A stretch of DNA of 64,000 nt from an uncultured Sphingomonadales bacterium (GTDB lineage Bacteria > Pseudomonadota > Alphaproteobacteria > Sphingomonadales > Sphingomonadaceae), in the NCBI GenBank assembly GCA_937870585.1, contig CALMZE010000212.1:18057-82056 (forward strand), read 5' to 3'. The notes under the pieces are model-generated. The model worked only from the letters and a program-made list of their open reading frames with translations, ran no database searches and was not told where the DNA came from. Below, piece by piece: positions 20,213 to 28,325 of this stretch. Each line of letters opens with the position of its first letter. The stretch's first letter is position 1. A program made the position numbers and the translations under genes.

Positions 20213-20560
20213 TCAGCCCATATCCCAGCGGAACAGTTGGCCTTGCCGCGTTTCGGACGTGACGCGCCGCCCCTGTTCTTCCAGATAGCCGCGCACCAGC
20301 ACCAGATCGCTCCAGCGCGTCAGGCCCGCGATGCGGCCTTTAGGGGCCAGTTCGCGCAAGCTCTTCCAGAAACGGGCATCCTCATGCGCCACATCGATGC
20401 GCGGCACCGCAGCGAGCGCGGCAAAGGCGCGGCTTTCAGGCAGGCGGCTATCATAGATGACCAGAGCAGGCGCGCGCCCTGCCACGGCACGCGCCGCACC
20501 AGAGCTTGCGATCGACGCGACGGCTCCCGCCTTCAGGAGCGAACGGCGGCTGACCTTCAT
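20213..20560 (-). CDS. Small Tat-signal protein associated with the flavocytochrome
   Basis: This 115-residue protein has a twin-arginine signal (SRRSLLKAGA, residues 4-13) followed by a hydrophobic stretch and Ala-rich cleavage region. The mature domain of about 85 residues (PALVIYDSRLPESRAFAAL, WSDLVLVRGYLEEQGRRV) matches no enzyme I recognise. Its ATG overlaps the stop of the cytochrome gene (ATGA). As remembered, the p-cresol methylhydroxylase operon of Pseudomonas putida also has a small unknown gene (pchX). The flavoprotein has no signal peptide, so this protein may help export or assemble it. Confidence 0.7.
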   Translation of the reverse strand: MKVSRRSLLKAGAVASIASSGAARAVAGRAPALVIYDSRLPESRAFAALAAVPRIDVAHEDARFWKSLRELAPKGRIAGLTRWSDLVLVRGYLEEQGRRVTSETRQGQLFRWDMG

Positions 20561-20982
20561 TCGCCTGCCTTTCCAAGATAGCGGGCAATCGAATCGAGCT
20601 CCGCATCGGTCACGTCGACCCGCGTCAGGCGGGGCATCGCCATCTTGCCGTTGCGGACCACGCCCTTCACATAGCTGACGGTCAGATCCTTGCGGTGGGC
20701 AAGCAGACCGTTTTCAGGCGGTTCACCTGCGGCCACGCGCTGCTTGGTCAGCAGATTGGTGCCCATACCGCCGGCCAGATGGCAGGCACCGCAGCGGTTG
20801 GAAAACAGCTCTTCCCCGTCCCGGCCCGCGCTCTGGCGATCCCCCGAGGGCAATTCGGCGCGCATCTGGTAAGGCGGCATCGGCGGCGGGCCACCCTTTG
20901 CCGATTCCGGCGCCTTGGGGGCTTCAGCAGGCTTGCAGGCCGCAAGCAGCAGGACCGAGGCAAATGCAATCTTCTTCATCAT
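20557..20982 (-). CDS. Cytochrome c subunit of p-cresol methylhydroxylase/eugenol hydroxylase-type enzyme, lipoprotein
   Basis: This 141-residue class I cytochrome c has the heme site CGACH (Cys64, Cys67, His68) and a probable Met ligand in KMAMPRL. It starts with a lipoprotein signal (lipobox LAAC, Cys16) and a Pro-rich linker, so it should be membrane-anchored; the P. putida PchC subunit is soluble. It accepts electrons from the flavoprotein encoded just upstream. There are two tandem ATGs (20982 and 20979) with GGGAGG in the end of the flavoprotein gene; 20982 abuts the flavoprotein TGA. Confidence 0.85.
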   Translation of the reverse strand: MMKKIAFASVLLLAACKPAEAPKAPESAKGGPPPMPPYQMRAELPSGDRQSAGRDGEELFSNRCGACHLAGGMGTNLLTKQRVAAGEPPENGLLAHRKDLTVSYVKGVVRNGKMAMPRLTRVDVTDAELDSIARYLGKAGE

Positions 20983-22560
20983 TCAGCCCTCCCGCTTTCC
21001 GGCCATGTCTCGATAGGCGCTGGGCCAGACACCCTGCTTGCCCGGCGCGAGGATGCCATTGGGATCGAGCGCATCCTTCACCTTCTCATTCAGGCGACGT
21101 TGCGCACCATTGTTGAAATTATAGGTCGCGTTGACCGGATCCATCCAGCCCAGATGCGTGCGATATTCACCATAGCCCGCCTTGGCTGTATCCACGATCA
21201 GAGCATCGAACAGCTTGCGCATATTCTTCACCTGATCCGGCTTATCCCGATCATACATCAGCATGTTGATGTTGGTAGCAAAGCGGCCGCCCACGGTGAA
21301 GCTGGCGTAAAAATCCACATCATGATCGGCGATGATCTTGCGGCTGCGCTTCAACTGGCCAAGCACATGCTTCGATGTGGCAGGCACCACGGGCGAAAAG
21401 CCCATATGCGCACCGCGTCCGCCCACCCAATCACCCATCTGAAGGGCCACGGCAGAGGGCACACCCATGGTGGGATCGAACTGGTTAACCGCATCGCCCT
21501 GACGCCACCAGACTTCCATCGGCGCGGCGTCCAGATGCTTCTTGAACGCCTTCTTGACGACTTCGGCCTTGGCCTTGTTGACCGCCTCATCGCCATAGAA
21601 GCGCACCTGCACCTGCCAGTAACCGAGCTTATGCTCCTTCAGCAGTTCCTGAACCCGCCATTCGGGGATCGCGCCTTCCTTGTCCCAAAAATCCTTGCGC
21701 TGGCCCTTGAGCACGATCTTGCCCAGCCAGGAGGGGATGAAGACATTCTGATCAATCAACCCGCTATATTTGAGCGGCGTGATGGTATCGACCACCCAAC
21801 CAATATCTTCCTCATTGGGAATATCCCAAGTGAGGATCAAAGAGCTTTCAGGCGCCGGTTGCAGCCACAGACCCGCCTTGGTGACAACGCCCATGTTCGA
21901 TTGGGTGAACATCTGCGTCCAGTCCGGCCCGAAGGAGAGCGGAAAAAGGTGCCAGCTATGATTATCTTGCATCGCGCCCATACCGGTGCGCATCAGGTCC
22001 CCATCGGGCAGCACCACTTCCATGCCGCACAGATTCTTGGCGTGCTGGCCATAGGGCGTGTAGCCCATGCCATGATCGAGCGCGTTGCCGAGCACCGAGC
22101 CCCAGGCATTGCCGGGGACCGACATCCACAGCGGCGCTTTTTCACGCTGGATATGCTCGTACAGGTCAAAGAAGGAGACGCCCGGTTCAATCACGCAATA
22201 GCCGAGTTCGGTATTGAGCTCTTCGACCTTCTGCATCCGCCCGAGATCGAGAACAATCGCGCCGGGCAGTCTCGGCGCATTGGCGCCATAGCCCAGATTC
22301 TTGCCGCGCGAGACGGGCCAGAGCGGTGTCTTATGCTCGTTGGCGAGGCGGACAATGGCCTGAATTTCCTCCACCGTGGCCGGGGCGACGGCCGCAGACG
22401 CAGGCCATTCCTCTTCGGATCCCGGTGCGTAAATGTCTGAATAGGCATCACGGTCTGCATCGCTGGCCATCACCCAGGCTTTGCCGACCACGCCCTCATA
22501 AGCCTTGATCGCCGCATCGAACTGCGCAGGCGATACACGCGGGGGGAGTGTGAGTTTCAT
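20983..22560 (-). CDS. Flavoprotein of the vanillyl-alcohol oxidase / p-cresol methylhydroxylase family
   Basis: This 525-residue protein has an N-terminal PCMH-type FAD domain (WPVSRGKNLGYGANAPR, GNALDHGMGYTPYG) and a C-terminal cap. Tyr466-Arg467 (EYRTHLGW) corresponds to the Tyr473-Arg474 pair that binds the phenolate in P. putida PchF. Family members hydroxylate or oxidise the para side chain of 4-alkylphenols, eugenol or vanillyl alcohol. The paired cytochrome indicates a dehydrogenase (hydroxylase) rather than an oxidase. The ATG at 22560 has AAAGAGGAGC upstream. No signal peptide is visible. Confidence 0.9.
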   Translation of the reverse strand: MKLTLPPRVSPAQFDAAIKAYEGVVGKAWVMASDADRDAYSDIYAPGSEEEWPASAAVAPATVEEIQAIVRLANEHKTPLWPVSRGKNLGYGANAPRLPGAIVLDLGRMQKVEELNTELGYCVIEPGVSFFDLYEHIQREKAPLWMSVPGNAWGSVLGNALDHGMGYTPYGQHAKNLCGMEVVLPDGDLMRTGMGAMQDNHSWHLFPLSFGPDWTQMFTQSNMGVVTKAGLWLQPAPESSLILTWDIPNEEDIGWVVDTITPLKYSGLIDQNVFIPSWLGKIVLKGQRKDFWDKEGAIPEWRVQELLKEHKLGYWQVQVRFYGDEAVNKAKAEVVKKAFKKHLDAAPMEVWWRQGDAVNQFDPTMGVPSAVALQMGDWVGGRGAHMGFSPVVPATSKHVLGQLKRSRKIIADHDVDFYASFTVGGRFATNINMLMYDRDKPDQVKNMRKLFDALIVDTAKAGYGEYRTHLGWMDPVNATYNFNNGAQRRLNEKVKDALDPNGILAPGKQGVWPSAYRDMAGKREG

Positions 22561-22612
22561 GGCGAACCGCTCCTCTTTCTTGTCATTGAATCTGACTGGG
22601 CGTGACCTTCAT

Positions 22613-22701
22613 CGTTCGTGCTGAGCTCGTCGAAGCACTGTCCTTTCTTGTGTTTGTAACAGCAAGGGAAAGACAGCCCTTCGACAAGCTCAGGGCGAAC
22701 G
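22613..22701. repeat. R2c dispersed palindromic repeat
   Basis: The arm CGTTCGTGCTGAGCTCGTCG continuing AAGCACTGTC faces GACAGCCCTTCGACAAGCTC continuing AGGGCGAACG. It lies between the flavoprotein start and the TonB-receptor terminator, inside the likely flavoprotein promoter region. Confidence 0.8.
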
Positions 22702-22722
22702 AAGAGAGCAACATTTCCGTTC

Positions 22723-22734
22723 TAACAATTGTTA
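22723..22734. promoter_or_regulatory. Palindrome upstream of flavocytochrome operon
   Basis: TAACAATTGTTA is a perfect 12-bp palindrome about 160 bases upstream of the flavoprotein ATG. Its half site TTGTTA resembles the left arm of the shared operator but the spacing is different. It may be an operator or chance. Confidence 0.3.
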
Positions 22735-22763
22735 CGTTTCATGCCGCAGGCCGTGCCTTGCGT

Positions 22764-22795
22764 CAAACAAAAAGGGCGACCAATGGCCGCCCTTT
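22764..22795 (-). terminator. Rho-independent terminator of the TonB receptor gene
   Basis: An 8-bp stem AAAGGGCG / CGCCCTTT (22771-22778 / 22788-22795) is followed on the minus strand by TTTTTGTTTGAC, 30 bases past the receptor stop. Confidence 0.8.
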
Positions 22796-22824
22796 CCGTG
22801 TCCCTGTTGCGGACCCCAAAGCCC

Positions 22825-25167
22825 TTAGAAGGACTTCTTGACCGAGACTGCCCACTCCCGCGGACGACCCACCTGCGAGTAGATCGTGCCCGTGAAGAGC
22901 TGGACCGCAGCAAAGCGGAACGGCAGGTAATATTTGTCGAACAGGTTCTGCACTTCGAGCGACACCGACAGATCGTCGTCGGCATTGCGCCATGTCAGAC
23001 GGGCGTTCGCCAGCGTGCGGCTGGGATAATAGTCGATCGGCGCGCCCCCTCCGGTGCGGCCTGCGCTCGACTTGCCCGTATAGGCCAGATCGAAGCGCGG
23101 CGTCAGCGAGCCGGAACCGCCCAGATCAGCCTTGTACTGGATGCCAGCGCTCCATTTCCAGTTCGGCGTCACGATCGGATCAGACAGCAGATAGGCATTG
23201 CCCACGCGCGGATCGATGGTCGACCAATGGCCCGTCAGATGGCTGAGCGAGGCATCGATATCCAGACCGGGAACCGGATTGGCGTTGAGTTCAACTTCAA
23301 AGCCCTTGATCTTGCCATCACCCGCATTCTGGCGCGCACCGCATGGCGCGTTGGAACCCAGCGACGCGCAGGTGCTGAGCGGCAGTTGGATGTCCTTATA
23401 GTCGTTGATGAACGCCGCGACGTTCACACGCAGACGGCGGTCCAGAAGGTCGGTCTTGAGGCCGACTTCATAGGCCAGAACCGTTTCCGGATCGAAGCTG
23501 CCATTGAGCGCCTGAGCCGCGTCGAACGGACGCGCCGTCACACCACCGCCCTTGAAGCCCGTGCCCACGGTCACATAGGCCAGCACAGCAGGCGAGAAGC
23601 GGTAATCGGCAGACACGCGCCAATCGACCTTGTTGCCGCTATAGACAGCCTTGACACCGTCGAGGGCGCCGAGAGCACCGTTCTTGGTGATGCCGTCATA
23701 ATTCTTGCGGAAGAACGTGTAGTCCTTGCTTTCCTTGGTGTAGCGCAGACCGCCAGTCAGCGTCAGCGCTTCCATCGGGCGCGCGATGATCGTGCCGAAC
23801 ACCGCCTTCGAATCGGCATTGACCGGGTCATTGCCTTCGAACTGGAGAACGCCCGCATAGCGGATGTCCTGACGGGTGTAGTAAACCGACTTCTGATCGG
23901 AATAGAAGGCACCCACGGTCAGATCGACCATCTCACCCAGCTTTGCATTGACGCGCAGTTCCTGGCTGAAGAAGCGGAACGACAGATCGTTATAGCCCTG
24001 CCCGATGATGGCGAGATCCGGCGTGAAATCATCATCCGTGCCCCAGATTTGGCGATAGTCACGATAGGCCGTGATCGACTGGATGTTGATCGTGTCAGAC
24101 AGGTCTGCCGACAGGTTGGACGAAACACCCCAGCCTTCAAACTTGGTGGTGTTGGGCATGTTGTAGCCCTTGGTCACCTGGCCGCCAGCCGGAGCATAGA
24201 AGCTGGTATAGGTGCAGAACTTGCCGCACAGATATTGCGACGTCGGCAGACCGGCCAGACCACCGAACGGGAAGCCAACCGCGCCAGCCGTCGTCAGAAT
24301 TTCCGCAGCATTGGTGCGGTCTTCATGCGTATAGTCAGCCGAAACGACCCAATCGATCGCATCGCTGGGATTGTAACGCAGGCTGCCACGGATACCGGCA
24401 TAGCCCTTTTCGCCGAGCTTATCGATCACGCAATCGCTGCCTGCACCCGGATTGGCACCAATGCCCTGCGCATTGCCAGGCTTGGCACAGCCATAATCAA
24501 GCTGATCCACATAGCCCTTCTGGTGCTTGTAGACGCCCGAGATACGCGCCGAGAGGCTGTCGGTCAGCGCGAAATTCATGCTGGCGCGCAGATCGATACG
24601 ATCACGGCTGCCATACACAGCTTCCACCGAGCCGCCATTTTCCTGAGTCGGCTTCTTGGAGAAGAGCTTGATCGCACCACCGATGGAGTTACGACCGGTG
24701 AGCGTGCCCTGCGGGCCGCGCAGAACTTCAACGCGCTCCAGATCGAGCAGATCGAAAATGCCGCCGGTGAGCGTGGCATAATAGACATCATCGACATACA
24801 TGCCAACGCCGGGCTCATAGGCCGGGTTGAAGTCGAACTGGCCGATGCCGCGAATGGATGCACCCAATGACGAGCCATAAGCGCCGCCCATGGAGTTTAG
24901 CGTCACGTTCGGGGCCTGCGCCGCAATTTGCGACAGGTCGGTCTGGTTGCGCGATTCTAGCAGGGCCGAATCGACTGCGGTAATTGCCAGCGGCGTATCT
25001 TGCAAATTCTGTTCGCGGAACTGCGCGGTAACAAGAATTTCGCCATTGCCATTCTCTTCGTCGGCAGCGGCCTGCGCGAATGCGGGAACGGCGGTCAGTG
25101 CGGTTGCGGCAGCCGAAGCCGCCAGAATGGCACGAAAAACGGTGGTGCGACGTGCGGTCACGGTCAT
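22825..25167 (-). CDS. TonB-dependent outer membrane receptor
   Basis: This 780-residue receptor has a Sec signal peptide (to about AQA, residue 33), a TonB box EILVTAQ, a plug domain (DVYYATLTGGIFDLLDLERV, VEVLRGPQGTLTGRNSIGG) and a beta barrel ending in the aromatic terminus KKSF. The conserved LRGPQGTLTGRN segment is typical of sphingomonad receptors. In this setting it probably imports an aromatic monomer or dimer, as DdvT does in SYK-6 by analogy. The ATG at 25167 follows AGGAGGGGAGTGAA. Operator site 4 is 60 bases upstream, which ties it to the catabolic genes. Confidence 0.92.
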   Translation of the reverse strand: MTVTARRTTVFRAILAASAAATALTAVPAFAQAAADEENGNGEILVTAQFREQNLQDTPLAITAVDSALLESRNQTDLSQIAAQAPNVTLNSMGGAYGSSLGASIRGIGQFDFNPAYEPGVGMYVDDVYYATLTGGIFDLLDLERVEVLRGPQGTLTGRNSIGGAIKLFSKKPTQENGGSVEAVYGSRDRIDLRASMNFALTDSLSARISGVYKHQKGYVDQLDYGCAKPGNAQGIGANPGAGSDCVIDKLGEKGYAGIRGSLRYNPSDAIDWVVSADYTHEDRTNAAEILTTAGAVGFPFGGLAGLPTSQYLCGKFCTYTSFYAPAGGQVTKGYNMPNTTKFEGWGVSSNLSADLSDTINIQSITAYRDYRQIWGTDDDFTPDLAIIGQGYNDLSFRFFSQELRVNAKLGEMVDLTVGAFYSDQKSVYYTRQDIRYAGVLQFEGNDPVNADSKAVFGTIIARPMEALTLTGGLRYTKESKDYTFFRKNYDGITKNGALGALDGVKAVYSGNKVDWRVSADYRFSPAVLAYVTVGTGFKGGGVTARPFDAAQALNGSFDPETVLAYEVGLKTDLLDRRLRVNVAAFINDYKDIQLPLSTCASLGSNAPCGARQNAGDGKIKGFEVELNANPVPGLDIDASLSHLTGHWSTIDPRVGNAYLLSDPIVTPNWKWSAGIQYKADLGGSGSLTPRFDLAYTGKSSAGRTGGGAPIDYYPSRTLANARLTWRNADDDLSVSLEVQNLFDKYYLPFRFAAVQLFTGTIYSQVGRPREWAVSVKKSF

Positions 25168-25226
25168 TTCACTCCCCTCCTAAGGTTCAATCAGGGTCCG
25201 CATCTCTTACGCGCGGGGCCTAACTT

Positions 25227-25245
25227 TTGTTAGTGATACATACAA
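25227..25245. promoter_or_regulatory. Shared 19-bp operator, site 4 (TonB receptor promoter)
   Basis: TTGTTAGTGATACATACAA: arms TTGTTAG and CATACAA, spacer TGATA instead of TGTTG. It is the most diverged of the four copies, and marks the outer edge of the catabolic cluster. Confidence 0.55.
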
Positions 25246-25345
25246 TCTAGGCCAATGCAAGACTGAAACAGGCGCAGCGGCCCCTGCGGAATATTCGGTC
25301 GCAAACCGTTGCATTTTTGCATCATTTGACTTGGAAGGGGGTCGG

Positions 25346-25687
25346 TCAGTCGCCCGCGTGCTTCCGGGCGCGGCGTACCGCGTCCCGCCGCTTGGCAGAG
25401 GCGCGTCGCAATCCCTTGTCAGCCCAGCGGCCCATTCTGGGTTGCTTGCGCTTGAAACGGACATAGCGCCGCCGCGCCCAGACCGAGTTTTTGAGGACCA
25501 GCCCCAGACCGATCGCAAAAGTGAATATACCACCCGGACCGGGCAGCGGCCCCAGCAGTGGCGTGATCAACAGGAACAGAATGCCAAGCCCGAGCAACGC
25601 ATAGCGCATGGCAAGGTTTTGTCTCAAGCGGGACCAGCGGGACGAAGCACTCATGGCGCGCATGTGGGCACGAAGCCCGCGCAGCAC
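25346..25687 (-). CDS. PGPGW-type small membrane protein
   Basis: This protein of up to 113 residues has two closely spaced hydrophobic segments (ALLGLGILFLLITPLL and FTFAIGLGLVL) around the turn PLPGPGGIF, then a strongly basic tail. It resembles the PGPGW family of putative membrane proteins, with Gly in place of Trp. The start is uncertain: GTG at 25687 has AAGGAAGG upstream, while ATGs at 25663 and 25654 lack a clear ribosome site. It lies 6 bases downstream of the DUF1272 gene. Function unknown. Confidence 0.6.
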   Translation of the reverse strand: MLRGLRAHMRAMSASSRWSRLRQNLAMRYALLGLGILFLLITPLLGPLPGPGGIFTFAIGLGLVLKNSVWARRRYVRFKRKQPRMGRWADKGLRRASAKRRDAVRRARKHAGD

Positions 25688-25693
25688 AAGGCG

Positions 25694-25915
25694 TCAGCCC
25701 TTCCTTTGATCGCGCCTTACGCCAGACGGTGGAAAGCGGGCGACCAGTGCCTCTGGCCGGATCGGGCGGGCCACGAGATTGCCGCCACAATTGGGGCAGG
25801 CCTCCAGCCCGCACTGGCGGCAAAACGTGCATTCGAACGAACAGATCAGCGCATCCGAACTGTCCGGCGGCAGGTCTCGCCCGCACGCCTCGCAATGCAG
25901 GCGCAGTTCCAGCAT
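25694..25915 (-). CDS. DUF1272-type small zinc-binding protein
   Basis: This 73-residue protein has Cys pairs in CEACGRDLP, CSFECTFC and CPNCGGNLV, the pattern of the DUF1272 family, likely two zinc knuckles. Function is unknown. Its ATG overlaps the TGA of glmM by one base (TGATG), so it is translated from the glmM transcript. Confidence 0.75.
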   Translation of the reverse strand: MLELRLHCEACGRDLPPDSSDALICSFECTFCRQCGLEACPNCGGNLVARPIRPEALVARFPPSGVRRDQRKG

Positions 25916-27255
25916 CAGGCCGCAGCCTGTTGCACGGCGTCACATATGGAGTCCACCACGCGCTCCACCTGAGTTGCATCATCGCCTTCGGCCATCACGC
26001 GTATGACTGGCTCAGTACCGGATGGGCGAATGACGAGGCGTCCACTGCCATTCAGTTCAGCCTCCGCATCAGCAATGACGGCCTTCACGCGCGCGTCGTT
26101 GAGCGGACGTCCGCCGGAAAAGCGGACATTCTTAAGCAATTGCGGAACGGGATCGAACAAATGGAACAGGTCGCTGGCGCGCTTCTGCTGGCGCACCATT
26201 TCGGCGAGCAATTGAAGCGAGGCCACCAGTCCATCCCCGGTCGTGGCGTAATCAGACAGGATCATATGGCCTGATTGTTCTCCCCCCACATTAAAGCCGC
26301 CGCTGCGCATCCGCTCCAGAACAAAGCGGCCCCCCCGGCTTGCCTTTCCCGCGGACGGCCTTCCCCCCCCAAGAACCCCCTCCAGCCCCGGGTGGGCCAT
26401 GACTGTGCCGCCCCCCCCCCCGCCGGTCAGCCGCCCCTCGCGCGCCCAGCTGGACCCGATCAGCCCCATGATCTGGTCTCCATCGACCACGCGGCCCTGC
26501 TCATCGACAACGATCAGCCGGTCTGCGTCGCCATCCAGCGCGATGCCGATATCTGCTCCACTGGCGACCACCGTCTCCTGCAACAGATGCGGATGGGTGG
26601 AGCCGCATTGATTGTTGATGTTGGTGCCATTGGGGCTCACCCCGATTGCGACGATCTCGGCCCCCAATTCCCACAAGGCGGATGGCGCGACCTGATAGGC
26701 AGCGCCATTGGCACAATCGATAACCACCTTCAGATCATCCAGCCGCAACTCTTCGGGAAAGCAGGATTTGGCGAAGTGGATATAACGCCCCCGCGCATCC
26801 TCCACACGGCGCGCGCGCCCGATCTTTTCGGACGCGGCCAATATCGGCTCCTCTTCCAGCAGCGCCTCAATCTCATGTTCGTCCGCATCGGAGAGCTTGT
26901 AGCCGTCAGGTCCGAACAATTTAATGCCATTATCGAAATAGGGATTGTGGCTGGCCGAAAGCATCACACCCAGATCCGCGCGCATCGAGCGGGTCAGCAT
27001 GGCGACGGCGGGCGTTGGCATCGGGCCGACCTGAACCACATCCATGCCGACTGAGGTGAAACCGGAAACCAGAGCGTTTTCCAGCATATAGCCGGACAAA
27101 CGTGTATCCTTCCCAATGACGACGCGGTGGCGGTGGTTGCCGCGCACGAAATGCGCACCTGCGGCCTGCCCCACTTTCATTGCCATTGCCGCTGTCATTG
27201 CGCCCGCATTGGTGCGCCCCCTGATCCCGTCCGTCCCGAAAAACTTGCGCGCCAT
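25915..27255 (-). CDS. glmM: Phosphoglucosamine mutase GlmM
   Basis: This 446-residue enzyme converts glucosamine-6-phosphate to glucosamine-1-phosphate for cell-wall precursors. It starts with [13 protein letters not shown]; the phosphoserine loop is [15 protein letters not shown], the metal loop ALDGDADRL and the phosphate-binding loop [12 protein letters not shown]. The ATG at 27255 matches the family start; upstream frame is not conserved. The segment encoded at 26330-26421 is abnormal: the family reads roughly LTGGGVVGTVMSNLGLE, and here it is a run of Gly with odd residues. The reading frame survives. The rest is intact, so the gene is probably functional and the segment wrongly read. 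Confidence 0.92.
   Translation of the reverse strand: MARKFFGTDGIRGRTNAGAMTAAMAMKVGQAAGAHFVRGNHRHRVVIGKDTRLSGYMLENALVSGFTSVGMDVVQVGPMPTPAVAMLTRSMRADLGVMLSASHNPYFDNGIKLFGPDGYKLSDADEHEIEALLEEEPILAASEKIGRARRVEDARGRYIHFAKSCFPEELRLDDLKVVIDCANGAAYQVAPSALWELGAEIVAIGVSPNGTNINNQCGSTHPHLLQETVVASGADIGIALDGDADRLIVVDEQGRVVDGDQIMGLIGSSWAREGRLTGGGGGGTVMAHPGLEGVLGGGRPSAGKASRGGRFVLERMRSGGFNVGGEQSGHMILSDYATTGDGLVASLQLLAEMVRQQKRASDLFHLFDPVPQLLKNVRFSGGRPLNDARVKAVIADAEAELNGSGRLVIRPSGTEPVIRVMAEGDDATQVERVVDSICDAVQQAAA
26330..26421. other. Suspected sequence-quality artefact inside glmM
   Basis: The plus strand here holds C-runs of 7 (26330-26336), 8 (26363-26370) and 11 (26411-26421) within 92 bases, and the minus strand correspondingly G-runs. 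The encoded peptide departs from the GlmM consensus exactly here and returns to it on both sides without a frameshift. This looks like substitution to G on one strand, as in low-quality G calls, rather than natural divergence. Confidence 0.6.
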
Positions 27256-27429
27256 TCCTGTTCTGTCCTTTGCCGCGAAACCTTGTGCCGGAACGAGCCC
27301 GTTAACAGGCTCGCGCCGGGATTTCTTGCACGAAACTGCCGGACTGCGCCAGCCCCCTTCCATTCAGGAGGGATTCAGGCCCAGACCGGCAGCCTCAGCG
27401 CATTGGGGATATATGAAGGAGTATCCGGG

Positions 27430-28278
27430 ATGATCAGCACACACACACGCCGCTGGCTGGCCGCTGCAACCTGCCTGTCGATGGTCGCAACGCAACCTCT
27501 TCTGGCACTAGGTTCGGGCGCGTCCAGCCCGGCGTCCACCACGCCGGTCATGGCGGCGAATGGCGGCAGCGGCAGCAAGCTGGGCGGCATATTCGGCTGT
27601 TCGGCCGATGGCGGCAAGCAGACGACCGGTGCTGTGGTGGGCGGCGTTCTGGGCGGCCTGCTCGGCAATCGCATCGCCGGGCGTGGTAGCCGAACCCTTG
27701 GCACGATTCTGGGCGGCGTGGTTGGCGCAGCGGCAGGCTCTGCTTTGGGCTGCAAACTGCAACGGAACGACCGCGCCAAAGCTGAAAAGGCCATGGAAGA
27801 CGCACTGGCCAAGAGTGAGGATCAGAGCTGGCAAAGCGCGGAAACCGGAGCCTCCGGCACGGTAACAGTCGCCGATGCGACCGCCGCCAACACCGGCCTT
27901 TCGGGCATCAGCTTTGCCAAGGGCGTGGAACCCGCCAGCGGTTATGTGAAGGTGGGTCAGGCCTATGTGACCAAGGCTGCCGCCAATGTTCGCAGCGCCC
28001 CCAATCTGCAAGGCACGGTGCTGGGGCAACTTCCTGCCGGAACGCGCGTCTGGGGGCCCGCTTCAGTGCAGGGCGCGCCCTGGTATCTGATCTCGCAGGA
28101 TGGTCAGGGCAAGGGCTATGTCTCCAACGCACTCATGACGAAGGCCGCCACCAGCGTTGCCGACAATGGTTGCAAGACGGTGACACAGACGGTGGATGTG
28201 CCCGGCGAAGGCCCGGGCTCTGAAACCTTTCAGGCCTGCAAGAGCGCAGACGGACAATGGGTGATGACGCGCGTCTGA
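27430..28278 (+). CDS. Glycine-zipper / SH3 domain envelope protein
   Basis: This 282-residue protein has a signal peptide (about residues 1-26), then a glycine-zipper segment (GAVVGGVLGGLLGNRIAG and LGTILGGVVGAAAGSALG) like that of 17-kDa surface antigens, then a bacterial SH3 domain (YVTKAAANVRSAPNLQGTVL to GKGYVSNALM). The C-terminal QTVDVPGEG / ACKSADGQWVM part resembles the surface-antigen tail. It is likely tethered at the outer membrane and binds peptidoglycan. The ATG at 27430 follows GAAGGAG; the open frame before it is not coding. It is divergent from glmM. Confidence 0.75.
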   Translation: MISTHTRRWLAAATCLSMVATQPLLALGSGASSPASTTPVMAANGGSGSKLGGIFGCSADGGKQTTGAVVGGVLGGLLGNRIAGRGSRTLGTILGGVVGAAAGSALGCKLQRNDRAKAEKAMEDALAKSEDQSWQSAETGASGTVTVADATAANTGLSGISFAKGVEPASGYVKVGQAYVTKAAANVRSAPNLQGTVLGQLPAGTRVWGPASVQGAPWYLISQDGQGKGYVSNALMTKAATSVADNGCKTVTQTVDVPGEGPGSETFQACKSADGQWVMTRV

Positions 28279-28290
28279 CCCTGAAAAGCA

Positions 28291-28315
28291 GTTGGGCCAG
28301 CCGGTCTGGCCCAAC
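28291..28315. terminator. Bidirectional hairpin terminator
   Basis: A perfect 10-bp stem GTTGGGCCAG / CTGGCCCAAC with a CCGGT loop lies between the converging SH3-protein gene and the 394-residue secreted-protein gene. Confidence 0.7.
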
Positions 28316-28325
28316 CACTTGAGAC

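Noticed and set aside
22723-22734. TAACAATTGTTA as a fifth copy of the shared operator
   Set aside because: The half sites resemble TTGTTAG but they abut with no 5-base spacer and the CATAC half is missing. It is listed only as an independent palindrome.
20695-24870. Long plus-strand frames opposite the flavocytochrome and TonB receptor genes
   Set aside because: They are antisense shadows of genes with unmistakable motifs (VAO-type flavoprotein, cytochrome c, TonB receptor).
26275-27054. Plus-strand frame over the abnormal glmM segment as a real gene
   Set aside because: It is antisense to conserved GlmM motifs, and its open state depends on the suspicious C-runs.
25915-27255. glmM as a pseudogene or frameshifted gene
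   Set aside because: The frame is continuous and motifs on both sides of the bad segment are intact and in register, so a local read error is the better explanation.
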